A stretch of DNA of 64,000 bases from Novosphingobium huizhouense (GTDB lineage: Bacteria; Pseudomonadota; Alphaproteobacteria; Sphingomonadales; Sphingomonadaceae). The position numbers and the translations under genes were made by a program. The notes beneath the pieces are model-generated. The model saw nothing but the letters and a program-made list of their open reading frames with translations. It was not told the origin of the DNA and made no database searches. Of the stretch, positions 7,575 through 16,973 are shown piece by piece. Position 1 is the stretch's first letter, and each line of letters opens with the position of its first letter. The stretch spans positions 1 through 64,000 of the forward strand of contig NZ_JAILXZ010000005.1 in assembly GCF_020179475.1 (NCBI RefSeq), given 5' to 3'.

Positions 7575-8111
7575 ATGGCAGCGTTCACGGTCCGGCCGGC
7601 GGTCCTCGCCGACGCGCCGGCGATCGCCGCCATCTACGCCCATCATGTCCGGGAGGGCACCGCCAGCTTCGATACCAGCCCGCGCTCGGTGATGGAGACC
7701 GAAGCAAAGATTGATGCATGCTTGGCGAAAGGCTGGCCGTTCCTCGCCGCCCAGCAGGGCGGCCATGTTGTCGGCTATGCCTATGCCACGCAGTTTCGCG
7801 ATCGGCCTGCCTATGCATCGAGCTGTGAGAACTCGATTTATATCGATCCTGGGCATCAGTGCCGAGGTGTCGGAAAGGCGCTGCTTGCTGCTCTGCTGGC
7901 ACAGGCCGAGGTGGCAGGATTTCGCCAGATGATTGCCGTCATCGGCGGAGGTGAAGCGGCATCGGTCGCCCTCCATGCCAAGCTCGGCTTCGAACATGCC
8001 GGCACGATGCGGTCGGTGGGACGCAAGTTCGGACGCTGGCTCGACACTGTCTACATGCAAATCGCGCTGGGCGTCGGTGACGCCGCTCCACCGCTCAAGG
8101 AACCGCAATGA
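7575..8111 (+). CDS. arsN1: GNAT acetyltransferase, ArsN1-like
   Basis: A 178-residue GNAT protein of the phosphinothricin/methionine sulfoximine acetyltransferase type: [19 protein letters not shown] at the N-terminus, ENSIYIDP and the acetyl-CoA loop [10 protein letters not shown]. In ars operons this subgroup is known as ArsN1; characterised members acetylate the amino group of the organoarsenical antibiotic arsinothricin. Position between arsC and acr3 with a 3-nt gap upstream and a 4-nt overlap downstream supports the role. Pat/Bar-like activity on phosphinothricin is the main alternative and cannot be excluded from sequence. Confidence 0.8.
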   Translation: MAAFTVRPAVLADAPAIAAIYAHHVREGTASFDTSPRSVMETEAKIDACLAKGWPFLAAQQGGHVVGYAYATQFRDRPAYASSCENSIYIDPGHQCRGVGKALLAALLAQAEVAGFRQMIAVIGGGEAASVALHAKLGFEHAGTMRSVGRKFGRWLDTVYMQIALGVGDAAPPLKEPQ

Positions 8112-9175
8112 CCCAGACCCGTCAACCACGGCTATCCTTTCTCGATCGCTATCTCACCTTGTGGATTTTTCTGGCGATGGCCCTGGGCGTAGGCCTTGGC
8201 ACGAGCATCGAGGGTCTACCTGCCGCGATCAACGGCCTGTCCTGGGGCACCACGAATATACCGATCGCGATCGGCCTCATCCTGATGATGTATCCACCGC
8301 TGGCCAAGGTTCGCTACGAGGAGCTGCCGCGCGTCTTCGAGGACAAGCGGGTGCTGGCAATATCGCTTGTCCAGAACTGGATCATCGGCCCGGTGCTGAT
8401 GTTCCTTCTGGCCGTCATCTTCCTGCGCGCCGAGCCAGCTTATATGACGGGTCTCATCTTGATCGGGCTGGCCCGATGCATCGCGATGGTCATCGTCTGG
8501 AACCAGCTTGCCAAGGGCGACAATCAATATGTCGCGGCGCTGGTGGCGTTCAATTCGATCTTCCAGATCCTGTTCTTCAGTCTCTATGCCTGGTTCTTCC
8601 TCGCCTTCCTGCCGCCCTTGTTCGGGCTGCAGGGCAGCGTCATCAACGTCAGTTTCTTGATCATCGCGCAAGCGGTCGCGGTCTACCTCGGTATCCCTTT
8701 CCTCGCGGGATATCTGACCCGGAAGGGTCTCGTCGCGGCCAAAGGGCGCGACTGGTACGAGGGCGTATTCCTCCCGAAGATCGGTCCGGTCACGCTCATC
8801 GCCCTCCTGTTCACGATCGTTGCCATGTTCAGCCTGAAGGGCAGCGAGATCGTCACGCTCCCGGGGGATGCCGTCCGCATCGCCATCCCGCTGACGATCT
8901 ATTTCGTTGTCCAGTTCTCGATCAGCTTCTTCATGGGCAAGCTGATCGCCAGCGATTATCCACGCACGACGGCGGTGGCTTTCACGGCTGCCGGCAATAA
9001 TTTCGAACTGGCCATTGCCGTCGCGATCGCCGCTTTCGGGCTGGTGTCCCCGGTCGCTTTCGCAGCCGTCATCGGCCCACTGGTGGAGGTGCCAGTGCTG
9101 ATCCTGCTGGTGAATGTCGCCTTCTGGTTCGGTCGCCGCTGGTTTCCCGATACCGTGCCCGAGCAAGGCCGATGA
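8108..9175 (+). CDS. acr3: ACR3-family arsenite efflux permease
   Basis: A 355-residue integral membrane protein with about ten helices. It has the family signature in the fourth helix, [19 protein letters not shown], where Cys124 is the conserved thiol, and [13 protein letters not shown] with Glu300, both implicated in As(III) transport in ACR3 proteins. It extrudes arsenite across the inner membrane using the proton-motive force. Overlaps both neighbours by 4 nt. Often annotated arsB, but the fold and motifs are ACR3, not the NhaD-like ArsB. Confidence 0.93.
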   Translation: MTQTRQPRLSFLDRYLTLWIFLAMALGVGLGTSIEGLPAAINGLSWGTTNIPIAIGLILMMYPPLAKVRYEELPRVFEDKRVLAISLVQNWIIGPVLMFLLAVIFLRAEPAYMTGLILIGLARCIAMVIVWNQLAKGDNQYVAALVAFNSIFQILFFSLYAWFFLAFLPPLFGLQGSVINVSFLIIAQAVAVYLGIPFLAGYLTRKGLVAAKGRDWYEGVFLPKIGPVTLIALLFTIVAMFSLKGSEIVTLPGDAVRIAIPLTIYFVVQFSISFFMGKLIASDYPRTTAVAFTAAGNNFELAIAVAIAAFGLVSPVAFAAVIGPLVEVPVLILLVNVAFWFGRRWFPDTVPEQGR

Positions 9176-9951
9176 GCGAGGACATCATGGCCTTTGAGCG
9201 CCTGCGCCAGCTATCCGAGCCGGATTATCTGCCGGCTCTGAAGATGGCCTTTGCCCGCCGGAGGCCCGCGCTTGGTCTCGGCCCGAACGATCCGCCGCCA
9301 CGCATTCTTCTCCTCTATGGCAGCTTGCGGAAGCGATCCTACTCTCGGCTTGTGGTGGAGGAATCTGCGCGGCTTCTCCAGTTTTTCGGATGTGAAACGC
9401 GGATATTCGATCCTTCTGATCTGCCGCTTCCCGACCAGGTCGAAGGGGACGACCACCCGGCCGTTGCCGAACTACGAGCGCATTCCTTGTGGTCGGAAGG
9501 GCAGATCTGGTGCAGCCCGGAACGGCACGGGCAGATCACCGGTATCATGAAGGCCCAGATCGACCATCTGCCTCTGGCGTATCAGGGCATGCGCCCGACA
9601 CAGGGGCGGACCCTGGCTGTGATGCAGGTCAGCGCGGGTTCGCAATCCTTCAACAGCGTCAACACACTGCGCATCCTTGGCCGGTGGATGCGCATGTTCA
9701 CGATCCCCAACCAGTCGAGCGTGGCCAAGGCGTTCGCCGAATTTGACGATGACGGCCGCATGAAGCCGTCGAGCTATTATGATCGCATCGTCGATGTGGT
9801 CGAGGAGCTTGTGCGCTTTACCGTCCTGCTGCGGCCGCATGCGGACCAACTCGTCGATCGCTATTCCGAACGGAGCGAAGCGGGCATTCAAGTCGATCCA
9901 ACGAACGACCTCTCGTCGATCGCAATCGCGCCCCAAACCGTACAGGGATGA
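9172..9951 (+). CDS. arsH: ArsH NADPH-dependent FMN reductase / organoarsenical oxidase
   Basis: A 259-residue flavodoxin-like protein. The FMN loop [15 protein letters not shown], the [18 protein letters not shown] central block (here CSPERHG) and [21 protein letters not shown] are diagnostic for ArsH. Characterised ArsH enzymes oxidise trivalent methyl- and aryl-arsenicals to the less toxic pentavalent forms. As the last gene of the operon it overlaps acr3 by 4 nt. Together with the ArsN1-like gene it extends resistance from inorganic to organic arsenic. ATG 9187 is a possible shorter start. Confidence 0.92.
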   Translation: MSEDIMAFERLRQLSEPDYLPALKMAFARRRPALGLGPNDPPPRILLLYGSLRKRSYSRLVVEESARLLQFFGCETRIFDPSDLPLPDQVEGDDHPAVAELRAHSLWSEGQIWCSPERHGQITGIMKAQIDHLPLAYQGMRPTQGRTLAVMQVSAGSQSFNSVNTLRILGRWMRMFTIPNQSSVAKAFAEFDDDGRMKPSSYYDRIVDVVEELVRFTVLLRPHADQLVDRYSERSEAGIQVDPTNDLSSIAIAPQTVQG

Positions 9952-9983
9952 GCCGTTGGCATGCGGCAGACCATCAGGCCCTG

Positions 9984-10412
9984 TCAGCGGCAATGGCCTC
10001 CCGCATAGCGCTGCCATCGCAGCACTGTGCCCGTCGCGATCATGGCGCAACTCAGGTCGCCGATCCCCGGCGCAGAACACCAGGCCCCGGTGCGATCCCC
10101 TTTTGCGGTGCCGGTTGACCGGCATTGGAGCCTCGGGCCAGTGACAAGGATATGGCCGGTGCCGCTTCGGCCCCTGGCGCCGCCAAGCAATCGGACCAGC
10201 GCGTCCCGCGCGGCAATGCCGCTGGCGCGCGGGCAGGGTTGCCCCCGCCGGCATGAGCCGTCGATTTCACGCGCCGCTATTCCGCCAAGCCGAATCCGTG
10301 GTCCTTCCCGGCACCAGACCGGTCCATCACCGTCCCACACCCTGATGGGCGTGCAAGTGAACATCTGCCCGGCGGGTACGGTCGCGACAGCGAGAAGCAA
10401 GGCTATGAGCAT
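9984..10412 (-). CDS. Thermonuclease-like (SNase fold) secreted protein
   Basis: A 142-residue product with an N-terminal signal peptide (about residues 1-15) and an SNase-type core: IRVWDGDGPVWC, RIRLGGIAAREIDG, then an ARDALVRLLGG segment. The WDGDGP and RLGGIAAREID blocks match the calcium- and substrate-binding strands of staphylococcal-nuclease-like domains. The active-site arginine-glutamate pair can only partly be assigned (RLGGIAARE). The start at 10412 gives the signal peptide; the frame is open to 10574 but overlaps the upstream gene. It converges on arsH with 32 nt between stops. Confidence 0.65.
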   Translation of the reverse strand: MLIALLLAVATVPAGQMFTCTPIRVWDGDGPVWCREGPRIRLGGIAAREIDGSCRRGQPCPRASGIAARDALVRLLGGARGRSGTGHILVTGPRLQCRSTGTAKGDRTGAWCSAPGIGDLSCAMIATGTVLRWQRYAGGHCR

Positions 10413-10440
10413 CAGCGATGGGACCGGGACGAGGCGTTCG

Positions 10441-10665
10441 TCATGCGTCGGGGAAAAGCGGCAATGTCCCCGCCATCGCGGCGGGCTCGTCAGCGAGAAT
10501 ATCATAGCAGCGCAAACGGACCGCCAGATGCCGGGCCAGCTGCGCCACCGCACGCCGTCGTGCGGCCGCGTCACCGCAGCGAATATCCGTCACCAGTGCC
10601 GGTTCGGCGGTTGCGAGCGACACCTCGAGATGGAGGGTCAGGCTATCTTCATCGACTCGGAGCAT
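10441..10665 (-). CDS. Small hypothetical protein upstream of the nuclease
   Basis: A 74-residue product starting MLRVDEDSLTLHLEV, with an alternating strand pattern and then a helical ARRRAVAQLARHLAVRLR segment. No family recognised. ATG at 10665 is preferred because the DNA just upstream is AT-rich and promoter-like, but no good ribosome site is visible; the frame extends to 10752. The stop lies 28 nt before the nuclease start, so the two probably form an operon. Confidence 0.45.
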   Translation of the reverse strand: MLRVDEDSLTLHLEVSLATAEPALVTDIRCGDAAARRRAVAQLARHLAVRLRCYDILADEPAAMAGTLPLFPDA

Positions 10666-10927
10666 GAGAGAAACATAGAACAAAAAAAGAACATACAGCA
10701 AGAGGCGACCCTCTGTGCCGTCTTCTTCGCTACCAGAGCGGCCAAAGGACATTTATTGATGCAGTTTAAGTCCGATGCGGCACTGAACGGAAGAATGCGC
10801 GTTAAGGGAGCCTGAACGAGCTCAGTTCAACAGGGACATACAAAGGTGAAATTCTCAAAACAGGGCGACCCCGGTCGTGGAGCAGACCGTGCCAGGATGA
10901 TGTCCGATCGGCTGCGGACTGCCGCGT

Positions 10928-12694
10928 GTGCGTGATGAAGAGGCTTTTGACCCATATGCACAGGGATCGCAGGGCCATCAGGATGCGCTTGTCGAACTGA
11001 ACGATCGTTTCCGCATGACCGAGAATGCGGGCGATCTGGCCTTCATCGCCGCCGAGGTTCTGGGCCGCACCTTTGGGGTGAGCCGCGCCGGTTACGGGAC
11101 GATCGACACGGTCGAGGAAACGATCGATATCGACCGGGACTGGAATGCCCCCGGCGTGTCCAGCATCGCAGGCCGGCTGCATTTTCGCGAGCATGGCAGC
11201 TATATCGAGGATCTCAAACGTGGCGACACGGTGGTCGTGTCGGACGCCATGCTCGATCCGCGCACAGCGGACACAGCCCACGTCCTGATCGCGATCAACG
11301 TACGATCCTTCATCAACATGCCGGTGACCGAAATGGGCCGGTTCGTGGCGCTCCTGTTCGTGAACCATGACGAAGTGCGTGACTGGTCCGAAGCGGATCT
11401 CGTGTTCATGCGCGAGATGGCGCAGCGCACGCGCGTCGCGGTCGAGCGGCGTCGCGCCGAGGTCGACCTGCGCGAACTCAACGCCTCGCTCGAAGCGCGT
11501 GTCGCCGAGCGCACACGCGAACTGGAGCTGGCGCACGAGGCGCTGCGCCAGTCGCAGAAGATCGAAGCGATCGGCCAGCTGACCGGCGGGGTCGCGCATG
11601 ATTTCAACAATCTGCTGACCGTGATCGGGGGATCGGCCGACCTGCTTCGCCGCAAGAACCTCACCGACGAGAAACGCGAGCGCTATATCGACGCGATCAT
11701 CGATACCGTCGCGCGCGCCTCGAAGCTGACCGCCCAGCTGCTGGCTTTCGCGCGGCGGCAGACGCTCAAACCCGAGACCTTCGACGTCGGCCGCAACGTG
11801 CTCGCAGTCAGCGATATCATCCGCAGCCTGACGGGCTCACGGATCGTCGTGGAGACCGACCTCCATTGTATCGCCTGCTATGCGGATGCCGATCCCAGCC
11901 AGTTCGATACCGCGCTCATCAACATGGCGGTAAATGCGCGCGATGCGATGGACGGGGAGGGCGTGCTCCGCATCGCCGTGAATCCCGTCGACGTCATCCC
12001 GCCAATCCGCGCGCATCCCGAAAGGGTGGGGAAATTTGTCGCCGTCTCGCTTTCTGACAATGGTGTTGGCATCGCGCCCGATCAACTCGAACGGGTGTTC
12101 GAGCCTTTCTACACGACCAAGCCGGTAGGGCATGGAACAGGGCTTGGCCTCAGCCAGGTCTTCGGCTTCGCCAAGCAGTCAGGCGGCGAAATCCATGTTG
12201 AAAGCAATCCCGGCTCCGGCACGACTTTCACCCTGTTTCTGCCGCACGTACCGGCGCCAGACCAAGATTTGACAGCCGGACCATTTGCAAAGGTCACCGA
12301 TCATGGTGCCGGCACGCGGGTTCTTGTGGTCGAGGACAATGCCGAAGTGCGGACCTTTGCGACCCATATGCTCGAGGAGCTGGGCTATCAGGTGACGGCG
12401 GCCTCGGACGGGCCGGCGGCGCTCGCCGAACTGGCGCAGGGTGCTGCTCGTTTCGACATCGTCTTTTCCGATGTCGTTATGCCCGGCATGTCCGGTATCG
12501 AACTGGGCCGGGAGATTACCCGCCTCTATCCCGGCCTGCCGATCATCCTGGCAAGCGGCTATAGCCATGTCTTGGCCGACGAAGGAGCCAGCGGGTTCGC
12601 TCTGCTCAACAAACCCTATTCGATGGATGAACTCTCCAGCATCCTGCGCAAGACCGCGCGATCTGCGCAAGGGCCAACCGTAGAGACATACTAG
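10928..12694 (+). CDS. Hybrid sensor histidine kinase with GAF domain and receiver
   Basis: A 588-residue soluble protein without membrane segments. Residues about 25-175 form a GAF-type sensor domain, 178-210 a coiled coil, and 211-440 a histidine kinase core with phospho-acceptor His224 (GGVAHDFNNLL), N-box NMAVNARDAM, G1 DNGVGI, F-box FEPFYTTK and G2 GTGLGLS. Residues 463-580 form a receiver domain with acceptor Asp515 (FSDVVMPG) and Lys562 (NKPYS). The HDFNNLL H-box is that of the HWE-neighbour, HisKA type common in alphaproteobacteria. No separate response regulator gene is adjacent, so its output is unknown. The GTG start has a weak ribosome site and may be misplaced. Confidence 0.88.
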   Translation: MRDEEAFDPYAQGSQGHQDALVELNDRFRMTENAGDLAFIAAEVLGRTFGVSRAGYGTIDTVEETIDIDRDWNAPGVSSIAGRLHFREHGSYIEDLKRGDTVVVSDAMLDPRTADTAHVLIAINVRSFINMPVTEMGRFVALLFVNHDEVRDWSEADLVFMREMAQRTRVAVERRRAEVDLRELNASLEARVAERTRELELAHEALRQSQKIEAIGQLTGGVAHDFNNLLTVIGGSADLLRRKNLTDEKRERYIDAIIDTVARASKLTAQLLAFARRQTLKPETFDVGRNVLAVSDIIRSLTGSRIVVETDLHCIACYADADPSQFDTALINMAVNARDAMDGEGVLRIAVNPVDVIPPIRAHPERVGKFVAVSLSDNGVGIAPDQLERVFEPFYTTKPVGHGTGLGLSQVFGFAKQSGGEIHVESNPGSGTTFTLFLPHVPAPDQDLTAGPFAKVTDHGAGTRVLVVEDNAEVRTFATHMLEELGYQVTAASDGPAALAELAQGAARFDIVFSDVVMPGMSGIELGREITRLYPGLPIILASGYSHVLADEGASGFALLNKPYSMDELSSILRKTARSAQGPTVETY

Positions 12695-12921
12695 AAGGGT
12701 CGGCGCGAAGCCCAAATCCTGGCGTCAGGCGGGTCCACCCCGCTCTTTGAGGCGCAATCCTTGGTCCGGCCGGCAGCCTCATGCGATCAACCCGTAAAGG
12801 GTCCGGTCGCTTGCGCTACGGCTTTTTGGCCTGCGGCAAAAAGTGATCGCGGCCACCGGCCGAACACATCGGGCGCCAGTCGAGCGGGGATGAACCCGCC
12901 GGCTTGGCAAGGAGCCTCGAT

Positions 12922-13086
12922 ATGTTCACCGACATCAAGATCGCCCGCCTCCACGCGCTCGGCCTCTCCAGAACCCTGATGATCGCTACCATGGTTATCG
13001 GCATCGGCACGCAGTTCGCGGTCATAACCGCCGATGAGTTCGATGGCGACGTCGCGGTCATCAATGAATATGATCCGTTCAGCTGA
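12922..13086 (+). CDS. Small conserved-looking hypothetical protein, 54 residues
   Basis: Starts with ATG at 12922 preceded by a strong AAGGAG site 7 nt upstream. The product has a short basic N-terminus, a hydrophobic stretch (residues about 20-42) that could be a single membrane helix, and an acidic C-terminus. A longer frame from 12904 would include the ribosome site, so the shorter start is right. Function unknown. Confidence 0.6.
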   Translation: MFTDIKIARLHALGLSRTLMIATMVIGIGTQFAVITADEFDGDVAVINEYDPFS

Positions 13087-13094
13087 AACCTTCA

Positions 13095-13120
13095 GGCGGG
13101 GGCGTTCGCCCCCGCCCTTA
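13095..13120 (+). terminator. Probable weak terminator hairpin
   Basis: A GC-only inverted repeat (GGCGGGGGC at 13095-13103 with its complement at 13108-13116) lies 9 nt after the stop of the 54-residue gene. The downstream T-tract is poor (CTTATT), so termination may be incomplete. Confidence 0.5.
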
Positions 13121-13135
13121 TTGTGCGAGCGCTGA

Positions 13136-13669
13136 TTGGACGATCTTACCGAGGAAGCGAGCCCGCATCTCATCCACTCGACCCTGCGTGAGCGCATCGT
13201 GGAGCATGTCTTTGTCGGGGACGCGCTGCGCCGCCTTTGGCAACGGGGCGTGACCGATGTCGAGGTGCTGCGCTCCGAATTCGACGCAGGCGGCTATGAT
13301 CTGGTCATGGCCCGCGGCCGCGTGACCCGCCATATCCAGTTCAAGACCAAAATCGTCGGCGGCAAGACCGATGAGGTCAAGATCAGCCTCAAGCTGATGG
13401 AGAAGCCGAGCGGGTGCGTCATCTGGATCGTGGTGACGCCAGACCTCTTTTTCGACCATTATCTGTGGTTCGGCGCGGGGCCAGGCGAGCCTTTGCCGGA
13501 CATCAGTCCGTTTGCCGTCGCCAAACATAGCAAGGGGACGTCGGAGGGCGAGAAGAACGAGCGGCCAAACCACCGCAAGGTGCGGATATCGAGGTTCCAG
13601 AAGGTCGCCAGCCTGGACGAGATATTGCTCCGTTTGTTCGGTGGTCTGGATGATGCAAATGGGGCTTGA
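13136..13669 (+). CDS. Hypothetical protein with PD-(D/E)XK nuclease-like pattern
   Basis: A 177-residue protein. Residues about 40-75 read DVEVLRSEFDAGGYDLVM followed by RHIQFKTK, a layout of E...D...QxK seen in the restriction-endonuclease-like fold, where Asp and the Q-F-K strand form the active site. The start must be the TTG at 13136, because an in-frame TGA directly precedes it and the N-terminal residues already look native; no ribosome site is obvious. A role in DNA cleavage or anti-plasmid defence is inference only. The group II intron lies about 70 nt downstream, pointing the other way. Confidence 0.5.
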   Translation: MDDLTEEASPHLIHSTLRERIVEHVFVGDALRRLWQRGVTDVEVLRSEFDAGGYDLVMARGRVTRHIQFKTKIVGGKTDEVKISLKLMEKPSGCVIWIVVTPDLFFDHYLWFGAGPGEPLPDISPFAVAKHSKGTSEGEKNERPNHRKVRISRFQKVASLDEILLRLFGGLDDANGA

Positions 13670-13792
13670 GCGGGGAGGGCGGCTCCGGCTGCGCCGGACC
13701 GGGCTCTAGGCGAAACGCCCCGAGCCCCGTGCCGGGTCTCGGTAGGGTAGACGCGAAACGCCTCTTTCAAGGACGTCCCAGCGCCTCCCCCC

Positions 13793-13826
13793 GAACCGTG
13801 CTTGCACCTTTCAATGCACACGGCTC
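13793..13826 (-). ncRNA. Group II intron domain V
   Basis: The 34-nt minus-strand segment begins GAGCCGTG and ends CACGGTTC, which pair as the lower stem; the AGC catalytic triad sits at positions 2-4 and a GAAA-type loop caps the upper stem. This is the catalytic core RNA domain. The maturase stop codon (TGA at 13811-13813) lies inside it. Confidence 0.88.
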
Positions 13827-15676
13827 TCCATTCCGACCGGCATCCGACCGCCATGATGAGCAACATGGCATTTGCGGCACAGGACGATAGTCCTGCGCCG
13901 TCGTGCCGATTGTACCCAAGGCGTCAGTTGGTCGAGCCGCTTGTCCTTCAGGCGATTGGGATGATGCATCTCGAACGGACCATCGGAATCGCCACATGCC
14001 TCGCATTGCTCGGCATTAAGACGCGTGACCAGATCGTTCGGACTCTGCGCAAGGCGAGAGCCTACCGTGATGGTGTCGACGATGGGGTTATCCCACGTCT
14101 TCACGATCAGATGCTTCAGTTTCCACACCTTATGGACGCGCGGCTCGCCCCGAACCACGGTCGTAATACCGTGGTCCGACCCCATCTTCAGATATTCCTC
14201 GGCCTGCCGCCTCGTCGAGCGTCGCCGGCATGCCACAGTCGCGAAGAGGCTCCTGAGCATGACCAGTTCCAACTTGTCGAGTGACGCTTTCACGCCATCG
14301 GCGATCGCATAGTAGTTCGCGAAGCCTCGGAACTCCGAGTTGTAGGCCACGATGATCTCCGCCACACTGGATTCCATGAGCTGCGGGCGCACCAGACCAT
14401 TCCTCGTGTCGAGGTTGCCAAGCTTTTTGCGCCTGCAAAACGCATAGACCCGATCCCGTGGCACCCACAGCTTGATATTCCCCCGCGTCGGCCGACGAAG
14501 AACGCTACGCGTTCCGCCGCCGGTCTTTTGCCGCCCCGCCATTGTTCCGGCGGAGCGCAACGTGAAGGCGCATACATGGAAGCCTAGGAACGGTGATCCC
14601 TTCGATGCATCGCGAACCCCGGTTTTCTCAGGTGACACCGCCAGATTAAGCCGATCAGCGAGGAAGCGCTGTATATCGGCCATGATCTGGACAGCGTCCG
14701 CCTTGCTGCCGATCACGCCGACGAGGAAGTCGTCAGCGTAGCGACAATAGCGCAGGCGGCGGAAGTTGGGGTCCATGTCATCGACGGAAGAGAGTTTCCG
14801 CCGATCCTGTTTGACAGCTTCGATCCGCGCCAGTCGGACGCGAACCTCGCCATCGCCCGCACCATCGGCACGGGCTGCATCGATCTCCTTACGGAGAGCG
14901 GCGATTTGCTGAGAGCAGGCAACATACGCGGGGTTCGCCCGCCGTCTGTCGCCTTTGTCGAAGCCCCGCCGCATCGACTCCATGAAATCGTCAAGTTCAT
15001 GGAGATAAATGTTGGCGAGCAGAGGCGAGATAACCCCGCCCTGTGGGGTGCCGCTATAGGTCCGCTCGAACTTCCAGTCGTCCATGCACCCGGCCTTGAG
15101 CATCGTCCCGATCAGATCGATGAACACTGGATCATCGATCCGCCGAGCCAAGAGGCCGAGCAGGATGTCATGGTCGATGTTGTCGAAGAACCCGCGGACA
15201 TCCACCTCGATCAGCCATTTCACGCCCGTCCAGGTTTTACGGATCTCTTCGAGAGCCGTGTGGCAGGAGTGACCCGCGCGGAACCCATGACTGTGTTTCG
15301 AGAACACAGGTTCATAGATCGCCGCGAGGACCACTCTCGCCGCCTCCTGAACGATGCGATCATCCGCCGTTGGGATACCCAATGGGCGCATCTTACCATT
15401 GCCCTTGGGGATATAGACCCGTCGCACTGGACGAGGGCGGTAACGGCCTTCCGCCACACTTTGAACCAGACGGTCGAGCCTCGCCAGCGTCATGCCGTCG
15501 AAGGTCTGTCCGTCTACTCCCGGCGTCATCGCACCCCGATTTCGGGATACTCGGTCATAGGCCCGCTCATATAAGCAGCGGGACCGCATGAGGCGGTGAA
15601 GACCGTTGATCCGCTTGCCCGCCCGCGACAGGGCCGGAAGCTTCTCGATCCGTCTCAGGATAGTAGCGGTCTGCAT
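13811..15676 (-). CDS. ltrA: Group II intron reverse transcriptase/maturase with HNH endonuclease
   Basis: A 621-residue protein. The reverse-transcriptase domain spans about 60-370 with YIPKGNGKMRPLGIP, the TPQGGVISPLL block and the YADD catalytic motif at 313-316. A maturase (X) domain follows. The C-terminus is an HNH endonuclease with CEACG, a central HHPNRLKD and a CRKCH zinc pair. It helps the intron RNA splice and retrohome into DNA. All catalytic motifs are intact, so the element may be active. An insertion of about 60 residues between RT blocks 4 and 5 (residues 235-300) makes the protein longer than the LtrA type. Start 15676 has AAAGGGA 6 nt upstream. Confidence 0.93.
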   Translation of the reverse strand: MQTATILRRIEKLPALSRAGKRINGLHRLMRSRCLYERAYDRVSRNRGAMTPGVDGQTFDGMTLARLDRLVQSVAEGRYRPRPVRRVYIPKGNGKMRPLGIPTADDRIVQEAARVVLAAIYEPVFSKHSHGFRAGHSCHTALEEIRKTWTGVKWLIEVDVRGFFDNIDHDILLGLLARRIDDPVFIDLIGTMLKAGCMDDWKFERTYSGTPQGGVISPLLANIYLHELDDFMESMRRGFDKGDRRRANPAYVACSQQIAALRKEIDAARADGAGDGEVRVRLARIEAVKQDRRKLSSVDDMDPNFRRLRYCRYADDFLVGVIGSKADAVQIMADIQRFLADRLNLAVSPEKTGVRDASKGSPFLGFHVCAFTLRSAGTMAGRQKTGGGTRSVLRRPTRGNIKLWVPRDRVYAFCRRKKLGNLDTRNGLVRPQLMESSVAEIIVAYNSEFRGFANYYAIADGVKASLDKLELVMLRSLFATVACRRRSTRRQAEEYLKMGSDHGITTVVRGEPRVHKVWKLKHLIVKTWDNPIVDTITVGSRLAQSPNDLVTRLNAEQCEACGDSDGPFEMHHPNRLKDKRLDQLTPWVQSARRRRTIVLCRKCHVAHHGGRMPVGMESRVH

Positions 15677-16321
15677 CAGCAGTCCCTTTCCATTGATCCA
15701 TCGAGTTTCAGAACTGCCGTCCTTCGCCCGGACGCAGCGGATTTCGACAAGGATCGCTCCTGCTTATACCGCTGTCCCGTCCGCCTTACGGCGGCTGTCC
15801 CGGCCATTACACCGGGCGTTGACTACTATGACGGCTCCGTCGCCATGCAGGTCCGGCGAGCGGTCCTGTTTAGGCGATCCCGCAGTTGCGCGAGTGAGGA
15901 GTCGCGATGCGGTTAGGTGCCCCGTTCGTTTCCTTGATCCCCTGACCGGGGCCACGTCGGGCGGAATGGCAGCGATTTGCAGGGCCGTGCTCCTCGCTCC
16001 GCTCGATACGGTGTGTCAGCCGCATTCACCGTCACCTACCTGATGGTCGTTGGAAACTGGGATTCAGACAATCCAGTCTTCACCATACGCATCTTGCCTG
16101 CTGGTCAGCCGTCAGGCTGCGGCGCCCAACTTCGATCCATCCCCCGACATGCTATGGTCCCGTTCCCCTTTCGGGGTCTCAGCCGATTCATCACCGGCAC
16201 CGGTAAGTCGGTCAGGCATGAGCTATGCCAATAAGCTCAGTTCATTCGAACACTCCTTTCTTCGTCGCGCCACAACGGCGCACGCCCATGCGGGTCACGA
16301 TCCCTGCCGTGGTGCAGGCCG

Positions 16322-16699
16322 TCAACGGCGCCCTGGAATGAGCAGGTCTGCGGCATTCGCGAAAGGGGCTGGTCGCCCATGGGCGAGATGCGCTGGCGGG
16401 CACAGGCTCAGGCCATCGCGCAGCGCCGCGGCGTCGAGCAGGATCCGCCACGGCTCGCCATGCCGCCGGGCGGCAAGGTAGAAGGTCGCGCCATCGCACG
16501 CGACCATGCGGCATCGTTCCTGGCGATCGATCAGCGACGTGCTTGCGCCATAGCGAGCGACCAGATCGTCCAGATCGGCGCGCATCAGGGCGCCGCAGCG
16601 GCGGCACTGGGTGCGAACCTGGATCTGCAGCCGCTGCATCACGCCCACGCTCAATGTCCAGCGTGGCCAGAGGGCAATGATCCGGGCGGTGTCTGTCAT
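16322..16699 (-). CDS. Small zinc-ribbon-like hypothetical protein
   Basis: A 125-residue product. After an N-terminal segment with a run of mixed hydrophobics comes VRTQCRRCGALMRADL and, 35 residues on, RCRMVAC, giving a C-x2-C and C-x4-C pair that could bind one zinc ion. The C-terminal half resembles a mixed alpha-beta domain. ATG at 16699 is chosen because it gives a compact protein; longer frames run through the divergent promoter region. The group II intron is inserted 38 nt past its stop. Function unknown. Confidence 0.5.
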   Translation of the reverse strand: MTDTARIIALWPRWTLSVGVMQRLQIQVRTQCRRCGALMRADLDDLVARYGASTSLIDRQERCRMVACDGATFYLAARRHGEPWRILLDAAALRDGLSLCPPAHLAHGRPAPFANAADLLIPGRR

Positions 16700-16973
16700 G
16701 ATCAAGTGGATAGCGAAGCGCTGGGTTGCGCGTCCAGCAGCACGTCCGAAAAGTCGGCCATGCCGTTCCATTTTCCCTATCACCGCTGCACCGATGGTTC
16801 CTTTCTGGCTTGGCGTCCTCGCCGCGGCACTTGCCAGCGCAAGCCCGATGCCGGGCTTCTCCACATCCGTTGCGACCCTACGGGTGCGCGGGCGCGCTAT
16901 GCCTCGGCGGTCCGGTCGCCTGTCGAAAGGCCCCGATCGGCGGGGTCTGACACAGATCAGGAAGTCGAACGTC

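Larger units (their letters stand above)
13742..16283 (-). mobile_element. Group II intron, full length
   Basis: On the minus strand the element begins GTGCGCC at 16283, matching the GUGYG 5' consensus, with the complementary GGCGC a few bases on. It encodes a maturase, and ends after domain V and a domain VI-like segment at CTACCCTAC (ending AY at 13742). The 607 nt between the 5' end and the reverse transcriptase start hold domains I-III. It is inserted between the zinc-ribbon gene (38 nt after its stop) and the PD-(D/E)XK-like gene, so no gene is broken. The boundaries are read from consensus and could be off by a base or two. Subclass not assigned. Confidence 0.85.

Noticed and set aside
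8216..9166. Long minus-strand frame opposite acr3 (316 codons)
   Set aside because: It is rich in Asp, Glu, Arg, Gln and His with no domain pattern, as expected from the antisense of a membrane protein gene in GC-rich DNA. acr3 is certain on the other strand.
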